A stretch of DNA of 5,280 bases from Pseudomonadota bacterium (GTDB lineage Bacteria; Pseudomonadota; Gammaproteobacteria; Competibacterales; Competibacteraceae). The notes under the pieces are model-generated. The model did no database searches. It saw only the letters and a list, made by a program, of their open reading frames with translations, and had not been told where the DNA came from. The stretch's first letter is position 1. Every line of letters starts with the position of its first letter. The translations under genes and the position numbers were made by a program. Of this stretch, positions 1-5,280 are shown in pieces. The DNA lies in NCBI GenBank assembly GCA_018262135.1, contig JAGTSD010000148.1, forward strand, positions 1 through 5,280, read 5' to 3'.

Positions 1-53
1 AGGGTTGCCCGTCCCAGCCGATTGAGCCAGCCCAGGGTTGATCGTCCCAGCCG
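1..53 (-). repeat. Two copies of a 20-base direct repeat, period 33 bases, inside the start of mlaE
   Basis: Positions 1-20 and 34-53 match at 18 of 20 bases (agggttgNNcgtcccagccg). The period is exactly 11 codons, and in the mlaE frame it encodes RLGRSTL and RLGRATL separated by GWLN. The repeat therefore duplicates one unit of the N-terminal amphipathic helix. It reads as a coding repeat and not as a mobile or regulatory element, because it keeps the frame and a sensible hydrophobic pattern. Confidence 0.7.
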
Positions 54-71
54 TTGCAAACCGTCAATCAC
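1..71 (-). CDS. mlaE: MlaE, phospholipid ABC transporter permease (N-terminal fragment, runs off the left edge)
   Basis: Only the first 23 codons plus two bases are present. Translation from a GTG at 71-69 gives MIDGLQRLGRSTLGWLNRLG followed by RAT, an amphipathic opening that resembles the start of E. coli MlaE as I recall it (ALASLGHKG...LRTFGRAGL). In that family this segment is an interfacial helix ahead of the first membrane span. MlaE is the inner-membrane permease that pairs with MlaF and carries the MlaD hexamer. The start is chosen because AGAGGAGG lies 9 bases upstream, the frame stays open to the edge, and the position directly after mlaF matches the usual mlaF-mlaE order. The start codon overlaps the end of mlaF by 8 bases (64-71), which suggests translational coupling. 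Gene identity rests on both order and similarity; the fragment alone would be too short to name. Confidence 0.8.
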   Translation of the reverse strand, partial: MIDGLQRLGRSTLGWLNRLGRAT

Positions 72-918
72 GGGACGGTTCCTCCTCTAGCGTGAGGTCC
101 TGGGCATACGACGGCGCCAGATAATGAAAGGACATCGGGCCATCGGGCAGGGCGTGCAAAAACTGTTCGACCCAGGCCGAATTGGAGCGTTCCAGCGCGT
201 CTGGAGGGCCATGATCCACGACCAGGCCCTCGGAAATCAGGTAGATGTAGTCGGCAATGGAAGCGGTTTCCTTGACATCGTGGGAGACGATGATGCTGGT
301 CAGCCCCAGCGCATCGTTGAGCGTGCGAATCAGCTTGATCAACACGCCCATGGTGATGGGGTCCTGGCCGGAGAAGGGTTCATCGTACATGATCATCATC
401 GGGTCCAGGGCGATGGCGCGCGCCAGCGCCGCCCGTCGCGCCATGCCGCCGGACAACTCGCTCGGCATCAAATCGCGCGCTCCGCGCAACCCGACCGCTT
501 CCAGTTTCATCAACACCAGGATGCGGATGAGGTTTTCCGGCAGGCGGGTGTGTTCGCGCAGTGGGAAGGCGACGTTGTCGAACACCGTCAGGTCGGTGAA
601 CAGCGCGCTGCTTTGGAACAGCATGCTCATGCGTTTGCGCAACTGGTACAGTTCCTTGCGCCCGAGTTCGTGGACGCAGACCCCGTCCACCTCGATGCGG
701 CCGGCGTTGGGACGGATCTGGCCGCCGATCAGCCGCAGCAGCGTGGTCTTGCCCGCGCCGCTCGGCCCCATGATGGCGGTGACCTTGCCGCGGGGGATGT
801 CCAAATCCACGTTTTGAAAAATAACGCGGTCGCCACGACGGAACGACAGACCGCGCACGGTCACGAGCAGGGATTCGGCGGGCGGATCGCTTGAGGCAGC
901 AAAGACAGTGGCGGACAT
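64..918 (-). CDS. mlaF: MlaF, ATP-binding subunit of the Mla phospholipid transporter
   Basis: This cytoplasmic ABC ATPase powers the inner-membrane MlaFEDB complex, which moves phospholipids between the outer and inner membranes and helps keep outer-membrane lipid asymmetry. Counting from the ATG at 918 (284 residues), the sequence shows Walker A GPSGAGKT (51-58), Q-loop Gln102, signature LSGGM (155-159), Walker B MIMYDE ending in the catalytic Glu180, and the H-loop His213 in VSHD. Stretches such as LLRLIGGQ, KRMSMLFQS, MKLEAVGLRGA and GQDPITMGVL match E. coli MlaF as I recall it. So does the C-terminal tail (DGPMSFHY, then YAQDL), which in known structures packs on the partner MlaF subunit. 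The frame stays open to an ATG at 999, but that start would precede the candidate promoter and add 27 residues without family similarity. The 918 ATG has only a weak ribosome binding site. The gene overlaps mlaE by 8 bases. Confidence 0.96.
   Translation of the reverse strand: MSATVFAASSDPPAESLLVTVRGLSFRRGDRVIFQNVDLDIPRGKVTAIMGPSGAGKTTLLRLIGGQIRPNAGRIEVDGVCVHELGRKELYQLRKRMSMLFQSSALFTDLTVFDNVAFPLREHTRLPENLIRILVLMKLEAVGLRGARDLMPSELSGGMARRAALARAIALDPMMIMYDEPFSGQDPITMGVLIKLIRTLNDALGLTSIIVSHDVKETASIADYIYLISEGLVVDHGPPDALERSNSAWVEQFLHALPDGPMSFHYLAPSYAQDLTLEEEPSRD
81..88 (-). promoter_or_regulatory. Ribosome binding site of mlaE
   Basis: On the minus strand this reads AGAGGAGG, close to a full Shine-Dalgarno match, and ends 9 bases before the GTG at 71. 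It lies inside the last codons of mlaF. It decides the GTG as the mlaE start, since no ATG is available in that frame. Confidence 0.8.
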
Positions 919-955
919 CGGGATGGAAACAGGTTGGCGACTGTAGCGGATGACA

Positions 956-983
956 TTGATAAAGCTTGGTAGTTTCCCGTCAA
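956..983 (-). promoter_or_regulatory. Candidate sigma-70 promoter for mlaF
   Basis: On the minus strand, TTGACG (983-978) and TATCAA (961-956) are separated by 16 bases, matching the -35 and -10 consensus at 5 of 6 and 4 of 6. Transcription would start near 949, leaving a leader of about 30 bases before the ATG at 918. This supports 918 over the upstream ATG at 999. A second TTGAC (TTGACT) lies a little further upstream, so the exact -35 is uncertain. This is a prediction by eye only. Confidence 0.45.
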
Positions 984-1033
984 GTCGGCGGCAAGTCAAA
1001 TCAGCCGTTAATTTTTGCAGCGATGAAGCTTGG
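958..1033. repeat. 12-base near-identical direct repeat next to both divergent promoters
   Basis: Positions 958-969 (gataaagcttgg) and 1022-1033 (gatgaagcttgg) match at 11 of 12 bases, in the same orientation and 64 bases apart. The left copy overlaps the candidate -10 of mlaF and the right copy overlaps the candidate -35 of ppdK. Each holds the palindrome AAGCTT. The placement would suit a pair of binding sites for one regulator, but two short copies in 250 bases could be chance, and I recognise no known operator. Confidence 0.35.
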
Positions 1034-1059
1034 CAATTACCGCTTCATGCGACTATCTT
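1030..1059 (+). promoter_or_regulatory. Candidate sigma-70 promoter for ppdK
   Basis: TTGGCA (1030-1035) and TATCTT (1054-1059) match the -35 and -10 consensus at 5 of 6 and 4 of 6, with an 18-base spacer. Transcription would begin near 1066, giving a leader of about 100 bases. It lies in the most AT-rich stretch of the divergent region. No better pair is visible closer to the start codon. Confidence 0.45.
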
Positions 1060-1062
1060 TTA

Positions 1063-1131
1063 GGGGCGATACCCCCGCCGGCGCGCTGGCCGGCGACCGG
1101 ATTCGATGCGCCCGCCGCCATTGGCGGGCGC
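1063..1131 (+). promoter_or_regulatory. Three consecutive GC-rich hairpins in the presumed ppdK leader
   Basis: The first is a short GGGG/CCCC pair (1063-1066 with 1072-1075). The second is a 7-base-pair stem CGCCGGC/GCCGGCG (1076-1082 with 1089-1095) with a 6-base loop. The third is a perfect 9-base-pair stem GCGCCCGCC/GGCGGGCGC (1108-1116 with 1123-1131) with a 6-base loop. No T-run follows the third, so it is not a standard terminator. The 37 bases after it are A/C-rich and appear unstructured up to the ribosome binding site. A role in transcript stability or leader control is possible but unproven, and I recognise no known riboswitch class. Confidence 0.45.
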
Positions 1132-1156
1132 GGATTGAAACAACCAACCATCACGC

Positions 1157-1161
1157 AAAGG
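1157..1161 (+). promoter_or_regulatory. Ribosome binding site of ppdK
   Basis: AAAGG ends 7 bases before the ATG at 1169. A second purine patch, AGGA (1163-1166), is too close to the ATG to be the main site. The spacing supports the ATG at 1169, which also begins the expected family N-terminus (MAKKYIYKY). Confidence 0.6.
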
Positions 1162-1168
1162 TAGGACC

Positions 1169-3922
1169 ATGGCGAAGAAGTACATCTACAAGTACACCGA
1201 AGGGGATGGCAAAAACAAAATGTTGCTGGGCGGCAAGGGCGCCAATCTGTGCGAAATGACGCAGATCGGCCTGCGCGTGCCGCCGGGCTTCGTGATCAGC
1301 ACGGAGGCCTGTCTGGACTACATCGCCAACAACCGCCTGCCCGACGGGGTCATGGACGATGTGCGGGCGCATATGACTTGGCTGGAGCAGGAAACCGGCA
1401 AACAGTTTGGCGGCGCCAGCAATCCGCTGCTGGTCTCGGTGCGCTCCGGCTCGTCGATGTCCATGCCGGGCATGATGGACACCATCCTCAACCTGGGCCT
1501 GAACGAAACCACCCTGGCCGGGCTGATCAAGCTGACCGGCAACGAACGTTTCGGCTACGATGCTTATCGCCGTTTCATCCAGTTGTTCGGCAAGATTGCG
1601 CTGGGCGTGGATGACCACTTCTTTGACGAACACTTCGAGGCGATCAAGCGCCGCGCCGGCGTCAAGGTGGACGTCGGCCTGAGCGCCGAGGATCTACGCG
1701 ACATCGGCCAGTTGTTCTTGCAGGTCGTGCAGGAGCAGACCGGACGGCCGTTCCCGCAAGACCCCTACGAGCAACTGGAACTGGCCATCAAGGCGGTGTT
1801 CGGCTCGTGGATGGGCCAACGCGCCGTGGATTACCGCCGCGAGTTCAAGATCACCCCGGACCAGGCCAACGGCACCGCAGTCAACGTGGTGACCATGGTG
1901 TTCGGCAACATGGGCAACGACTGTGCCACCGGGGTCGGCTTCACCCGCGACCCCGGCACCGGCGAAAACGTGATGTACGGCGAATACCTGGTCAACGCCC
2001 AGGGTGAGGACGTGGTGGCCGGCATCCGCACCCCGAAGCCGGTCGCGGAAATGAAGGACGAGATGCCGGATCTGTACCGGCAACTGGTGGAACTGCGCAA
2101 CAAGCTGGAAGGGCACTACCACGAGGTGCAGGATTACGAGTACACCATCGAGAAGGGCGTGCTGTTCTGCCTGCAGACCCGCAACGGCAAGATGAACGCC
2201 CAGGGTATGGTGCGCAGCTCGGTGGAAATGGCCAACGAGGGCCTGATCAGCCGCGAGAAAGCATTGTTGCGCATCGACCCCGAGTCGCTGGAGCAGATGA
2301 TGTTCCCGCAGCTTGACCCCAAACAAAAGGTGGCCCCGGTCTCACAGGGCATGGGCGCTTCGCCTGGCGCGGCGTCCGGCAAGATCGTGTTCGACGCCGA
2401 TACCGCCGTGAAGCGCGGACGCGGCGACGGTGAGAGCATTATTCTGGTCCGCGAGGAAACCAAGCCGGAAGACATTCACGGTTTCTTCGCCTCGGTCGGC
2501 ATCCTGACCAGTCGCGGCGGCAAGACCTCGCACGCAGCGGTGGTCGCGCGCGGCATGGGCAAGCCCTGCGTGGTGGGCGCGGAAGACATCCTGGTCAACG
2601 TCCATCAGCGCCAAGCGATCATCGGCGATAAAGTCCTGCACGAAGGAGACGTGGTGACGATTGACGGTGGCACCGGGCGGGTGTTCCTGGGCGACATCCC
2701 CACCGTCGAACCGGAATTCACCCCGGAACTGCGCACCTTGCTGAGTTGGGCCGACGAGGTCGCCACCCTCAAGGTCATGGCGAACGCGGACACCCCGGAC
2801 GCCGCCCAGCGCGCCTCCAACTACGGCGCGATGGGCATCGGCCTGTGCCGCACCGAGCGCATGTTCAACGCCAAGGAGCGGCTGCCGCTGGTGCTGGAGA
2901 TGATCCTGGCCGAGACCACCGAGGACCGCGAGGCCGCCCTGGCCAAGCTGCTACCGATGCAGCGGAGCGACTTCAAGGAAATCTTCCGGGTCATGGCGCC
3001 GCGGCCGGTCACCGTCCGCCTGCTGGATCCGCCGATCCATGAGTTCCTGCCCTCCGAGCAGCAGTTGATCGCCGATATCGAGCATCTGCGCCATCTGCGT
3101 CAGACCGCGCAGGGTCTGGAGGCGATCAGCCAGATTCTCAGCCAGGTCAACCCCAAGGCGGTCGAGCAACTCGGCATCCTGAACGACAGCCATCTGGTGG
3201 CCGACGTGCTGGCCAAGAAGGAAGAAATCCTGCAAAAGGCCCGCGCCCTGCACGAAATCAACCCGATGCTCGGCCATCGCGGTGTCCGTCTCGGTCTGAC
3301 CTATCCCGAGATTTACAAGATGCAGATCCGCGCCATTTTGGAAGCGGCGGCGGAGTGCGTGCAGGAGAAGGTGGACGTTCACCCCGAAATCATGGTGCCG
3401 CAGGTCTGCACCGTGGAGGAATTGACGCGGGTCAAGGCGCTGGTGGACGAAGTGTTGCCCCAGGTCGAGGCCAAGTATGCGGTCAAGGTGCATTTCGAGT
3501 TCGGCACCATGATGGAAGTGGTGCGGGCCTGCCTGCGCGCCGAGGAAATCGCCGAGGTGGCCGAATTCTTCTCCTTCGGCACCAACGACCTGACTCAGGC
3601 GACCTTCTCGTTCTCGCGCGAGGACGCCGAGAACAAGTTCCTGCCGTTCTACAACGAGTCCGGCATTCTCAAGGACAACCCGTTCGAGGCGTTGGACACC
3701 AAGGGCGTCGGCCAGTTGATGTCGCTGGCGGTCACGAACGGACGCAAGTCCCGGGCCGGTCTCAAGGTCGGCATCTGCGGCGAGCAGGGCGGCCATCCGC
3801 GCTCGATGCGGTTCTGCCACTATGCCAACTTGACCTACGTATCCTGTTCCTCGCCGCGCGTGCCGATTGCGCGGCTGGCGGCGGCGCACGCCAAACTGCT
3901 GGAAGGGAACTATCAGCCGTAA
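1169..3922 (+). CDS. ppdK: Pyruvate, phosphate dikinase (PPDK)
   Basis: PPDK reversibly converts pyruvate, ATP and phosphate to phosphoenolpyruvate, AMP and pyrophosphate in the cytoplasm, and can serve gluconeogenesis or pyrophosphate-linked glycolysis. The 917-residue protein has the full three-part layout. The N-terminal ATP-grasp region (about 1-350) carries Lys23 in GGKGANL, Arg92 in VRSGSS and the PGMMDTILNLG motif. The central swivelling domain (about 390-510) carries TSHAAVVARGMGKPC with phospho-carrier His455 and neighbouring Thr453, the residue targeted by regulatory kinases in relatives. The C-terminal TIM barrel (about 535-910) carries Arg561 in GLCRTE, Arg617 in TVRLLDPP, Asn806-Asp807 in FGTNDLTQ and the acid/base Cys870 in GICGE. 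His455, Arg561 and Arg617 fall at the same numbers as in the Clostridium symbiosum enzyme (874 residues, from memory). About 39 extra residues then lie between HEFLP (624-628) and HEINPMLGHRG (from 695). Lys452 stands where Met is usual. No PPDK regulatory kinase gene lies within the window. The gene appears monocistronic, with a terminator about 50 bases after the TAA. Confidence 0.98.
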   Translation: MAKKYIYKYTEGDGKNKMLLGGKGANLCEMTQIGLRVPPGFVISTEACLDYIANNRLPDGVMDDVRAHMTWLEQETGKQFGGASNPLLVSVRSGSSMSMPGMMDTILNLGLNETTLAGLIKLTGNERFGYDAYRRFIQLFGKIALGVDDHFFDEHFEAIKRRAGVKVDVGLSAEDLRDIGQLFLQVVQEQTGRPFPQDPYEQLELAIKAVFGSWMGQRAVDYRREFKITPDQANGTAVNVVTMVFGNMGNDCATGVGFTRDPGTGENVMYGEYLVNAQGEDVVAGIRTPKPVAEMKDEMPDLYRQLVELRNKLEGHYHEVQDYEYTIEKGVLFCLQTRNGKMNAQGMVRSSVEMANEGLISREKALLRIDPESLEQMMFPQLDPKQKVAPVSQGMGASPGAASGKIVFDADTAVKRGRGDGESIILVREETKPEDIHGFFASVGILTSRGGKTSHAAVVARGMGKPCVVGAEDILVNVHQRQAIIGDKVLHEGDVVTIDGGTGRVFLGDIPTVEPEFTPELRTLLSWADEVATLKVMANADTPDAAQRASNYGAMGIGLCRTERMFNAKERLPLVLEMILAETTEDREAALAKLLPMQRSDFKEIFRVMAPRPVTVRLLDPPIHEFLPSEQQLIADIEHLRHLRQTAQGLEAISQILSQVNPKAVEQLGILNDSHLVADVLAKKEEILQKARALHEINPMLGHRGVRLGLTYPEIYKMQIRAILEAAAECVQEKVDVHPEIMVPQVCTVEELTRVKALVDEVLPQVEAKYAVKVHFEFGTMMEVVRACLRAEEIAEVAEFFSFGTNDLTQATFSFSREDAENKFLPFYNESGILKDNPFEALDTKGVGQLMSLAVTNGRKSRAGLKVGICGEQGGHPRSMRFCHYANLTYVSCSSPRVPIARLAAAHAKLLEGNYQP

Positions 3923-3937
3923 GCGACTGATACGCTG

Positions 3938-3957
3938 GCGGCGTGATTTCGCGCCGC
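3938..3957. repeat. Inverted repeat (hairpin) after ppdK
   Basis: Positions 3938-3945 (GCGGCGTG) pair with 3950-3957 (CGCGCCGC) around the loop ATTT, giving an 8-base-pair stem with one G-T wobble. It starts 15 bases after the ppdK stop. No T-tract follows on either strand, so it is not a terminator alone. It may protect the 3' end of the ppdK transcript or help the stronger hairpin just downstream. Confidence 0.5.
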
Positions 3958-3971
3958 GGGTTGGGAAACAT

Positions 3972-4002
3972 CAGGGGCGGCCATGGCCGCCCCTGTTTGT
4001 TT
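3972..4002 (+). terminator. Rho-independent terminator of ppdK
   Basis: Positions 3972-3995 form a 24-base perfect palindrome (half-site CAGGGGCGGCCA). In RNA it would fold as about 10 GC-rich base pairs around a CATG loop, followed by TTTGTTT (3996-4002). It lies 50 bases after the ppdK stop. On the minus strand the same stem is followed by GATGTTTCCC, a poor T-tail, so it should act mainly on rightward transcription. It may still slow transcripts leaving rnfE, for which no other terminator is visible. Confidence 0.85.
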
Positions 4003-4058
4003 GATGGCGTAACCTGTCGAGCGTATCTCTGGCCAAGGCGATGCAGCAGAGGCAGGCA

Positions 4059-4748
4059 TCAGGTCCCCGCCTCCTGTAATGCCGTCGCCGGTCTGGCGGC
4101 GGCGCGACGGCGGGCGCGGGCGTCGAGCACGTTCTTGATGGCGATCAGGCAGCCCAGCCCGATGAACGCGCCCGGCGGCAGAATCGCCAGCAGGAAGCCG
4201 CGATAGTCATCAATCAGATGCACGGTCAGGCCCTTGCCAAACTCGCCAAACAACAACTCGGCCTGGCCGAGCAGCGTACCCTGGCCCAGAATCTCCCGAA
4301 TTGCGCCCAGCAACACCAGCGCCAGCATAAAACCTAGCCCGGTGGCAACGCCGTCCACCGCTGATTTCATCACGCCGTTCTTGAACGCAAACGCCTCGGC
4401 TCGACCGATCACGCAGCAATTGGTCACGATCAACGGAATGAAGATGCCCAGCACCGTGTAGAGTCCCGGTAGAAAGGCGTGCATCGCCAGTTCCACGGCG
4501 GTCACCGCGCAGGCGATCACCATGACAAAGACGGGAATCCGCACTTCGGGCCGCACCAGCTTGCGGATCAGCGAGATGGCGACATTGCACATCAGCAACA
4601 CCAGCGTGGTCGCCAGGCCCAACCCCAAGCCGTTGACCACCGAGTTCGAGGTCGCCAGCAACGGGCACAACCCCAGCAAGGCCACAAAGCCCGTGTTCTG
4701 GGTCCATACCCCATCCTTGAGGATTTTCAGATAGCCGCTTTCGCTCAT
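4059..4748 (-). CDS. rnfE: RnfE/RsxE, membrane subunit of the Rnf electron transport complex
   Basis: RnfE is an integral inner-membrane subunit of the ion-translocating ferredoxin:NAD oxidoreductase. In enteric bacteria the same complex, called Rsx, keeps the SoxR sensor reduced. The 229-residue protein has about six hydrophobic spans (roughly 20-37, 41-61, 70-90, 93-113, 131-152, 184-206). It shows family motifs I recall from E. coli RsxE: LLGLCPLLA (Cys28), LGLGLATTLVL, GIFIPLIVTNC (Cys111), GRAEAFA, GAIREILGQGTL and LAILPPGAFIGLG. Cys28 and Cys111 fit the pair that, with RnfA, is thought to hold an iron-sulfur cluster in the membrane. The C-terminus is a short Arg/Ala-rich cytoplasmic tail. 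The ATG at 4748 overlaps the rnfG stop as ATGA and has AAGGAG 8 bases upstream. It looks like the last gene of the operon: nth, which follows rsxE in E. coli, is absent and ppdK converges from the other side. Confidence 0.97.
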   Translation of the reverse strand: MSESGYLKILKDGVWTQNTGFVALLGLCPLLATSNSVVNGLGLGLATTLVLLMCNVAISLIRKLVRPEVRIPVFVMVIACAVTAVELAMHAFLPGLYTVLGIFIPLIVTNCCVIGRAEAFAFKNGVMKSAVDGVATGLGFMLALVLLGAIREILGQGTLLGQAELLFGEFGKGLTVHLIDDYRGFLLAILPPGAFIGLGCLIAIKNVLDARARRRAAARPATALQEAGT

Positions 4749-5280
4749 GACTTTTGCTCCTTGGCGGGGGTGGCCGCCGGGGCGAACAACTGGGCCTGAT
4801 GGGTCTGGACATACTCCAGAAACTTGCGGGTGGCCTTGATCACGGCGCGCGGGGTAATGGTCGCGCCGGTGAATTGATCGAATGCGCCGCCGTCCTTTTT
4901 GACCTTCCAGCGTTCCGGTTCAGGATTCCCCAGCGACTTGCCGGTAAAGACCAGAATCCACGGCGAACGTCTTTCCTCGATGCCGTCGCCCAGTCCCGGT
5001 GTTTCCTTGTGCGCCAGCACCCGTACGCCAGCCAGCGTCCCGTCGGCATACACGCCGACGAGCAGTTGAATCGGCCCGCTGTAACCATCCGGCGCGTAGG
5101 GCGTGGCGAACAAGGCCACCGGTTGGCCGTTCTTGCGGGCCCGATAGACCATAACCGGTTGATCGGTTCCCAACCATTCCAGCGCGGTCACCGCAATGGT
5201 GTCCTGAGTGACAGGGTTATCGTAGCGGTCCGCCGGCACCAACTGATTCAGATTCGCTTCCAGGACCTTGCGTTGCGCCT
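4745..5280 (-). CDS. rnfG: RnfG/RsxG, FMN-binding subunit of the Rnf complex (N-terminus beyond the right edge)
   Basis: RnfG is a membrane-anchored periplasmic flavoprotein that carries a covalent FMN in the Rnf/Rsx electron path. The 177 codons visible include APDGYSGPIQLLVG, HKETPGLGDGIE, KKDGGAFDQF and TGATITPRAV, all matching E. coli RsxG as I recall it. The Thr ending TGAT (codon 4861-4859) is the expected FMN attachment residue. The frame stays open to the window edge: before VPADRYDN it reads AQRKVLEANLNQL, which parallels the QQKALFDQVLPAERYNN region of E. coli RsxG. The N-terminal membrane anchor and roughly 30 to 40 residues are therefore outside the window. A TTG at 5242 would give a shorter protein lacking the anchor and has no claim to be the start. 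The stop codon overlaps the rnfE start by 4 bases. rnfD and the earlier rnf genes would be expected further right. Confidence 0.96.
   Translation of the reverse strand, partial: AQRKVLEANLNQLVPADRYDNPVTQDTIAVTALEWLGTDQPVMVYRARKNGQPVALFATPYAPDGYSGPIQLLVGVYADGTLAGVRVLAHKETPGLGDGIEERRSPWILVFTGKSLGNPEPERWKVKKDGGAFDQFTGATITPRAVIKATRKFLEYVQTHQAQLFAPAATPAKEQKS
4757..4762 (-). promoter_or_regulatory. Ribosome binding site of rnfE
   Basis: AAGGAG on the minus strand ends 8 bases before the ATG at 4748 and lies within the last codons of rnfG. It is a near-consensus site. With the ATGA stop/start overlap it suggests that rnfE translation is coupled to rnfG but can also start on its own. Confidence 0.8.

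Noticed and set aside
1..53. The 33-base-period repeat as a CRISPR or mobile-element remnant
   Set aside because: There are only two copies, the period is a multiple of three, and it is explained as coding sequence for the MlaE N-terminal helix.
124..894. Long open frames on the plus strand opposite mlaF
   Set aside because: They are antisense to a clearly identified mlaF and show low-complexity His/Gln/Asp/Arg-rich composition typical of shadow frames in GC-rich DNA.
1030..1046. Possible sigma-54 promoter (TGGCA followed by GC) upstream of ppdK
   Set aside because: The GG and GC elements are separated by 8 bases instead of the required 10, so a sigma-70 reading is better.
966..1259. 97-codon plus-strand open frame crossing the divergent region into the start of ppdK
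   Set aside because: It overlaps ppdK in another frame, runs through the hairpin leader, lacks a ribosome binding site and resembles no family I know.
2951..3889. 312-codon open frame on the minus strand inside ppdK, with others at 1694-2326 and 1151-1633
   Set aside because: These lie opposite conserved PPDK coding sequence, carry no recognisable motif and have shadow-like His/Gln/Leu-rich composition. The sense frame holds all catalytic residues.
3943..4206. 87-codon plus-strand open frame after ppdK
   Set aside because: It passes through the terminator palindrome and then runs antisense to rnfE, with no binding site or family resemblance.
5240..5242. TTG at 5242 as the rnfG start
   Set aside because: The frame continues to the window edge with residues matching the region before the conserved LVPADRYDN motif, and starting here would remove the membrane anchor.

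Overview
This is a GC-rich bacterial window holding ordinary chromosomal genes. Protein similarity to Escherichia coli MlaF, RsxE and RsxG, recalled from memory, points to a gammaproteobacterium. Mla and Rnf together with a pyruvate phosphate dikinase (PPDK) would suit an environmental lineage such as the Chromatiales or Competibacter group, but that placement is an inference. I see no mobile element, CRISPR array, tRNA, rRNA or clear sign of recent transfer, and no convincing undescribed system.

Layout: (1) Positions 1-918, minus strand: mlaF, the ATPase of the Mla phospholipid transporter, followed at the left edge by the first 23 codons of mlaE. mlaE has a GTG start overlapping the mlaF stop and a strong ribosome binding site. 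(2) Positions 919-1168: a 250-base divergent control region with a candidate promoter for each direction, a 12-base near-repeat next to both promoters, and a chain of three GC-rich hairpins in the presumed leader of the rightward gene. (3) Positions 1169-3922, plus strand: ppdK, a complete 917-residue PPDK with its key catalytic residues in place and about 39 extra residues in the C-terminal barrel. (4) Positions 3923-4058: a convergent gap with two tandem hairpins, the second a 24-base perfect palindrome followed by a T-rich tail, acting as the ppdK terminator. (5) Positions 4059-5280, minus strand: rnfE (rsxE) and most of rnfG (rsxG), the last genes of an Rnf/Rsx membrane electron-transport operon, joined by a 4-base ATGA overlap.

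The three units are functionally separate. Mla moves phospholipids between the outer and inner membranes. PpdK interconverts pyruvate and phosphoenolpyruvate using ATP or pyrophosphate. Rnf couples ferredoxin/NAD electron transfer to an ion gradient, or in its Rsx role keeps SoxR reduced. PpdK and Rnf both serve energy metabolism, but their convergent arrangement gives no evidence of co-regulation.
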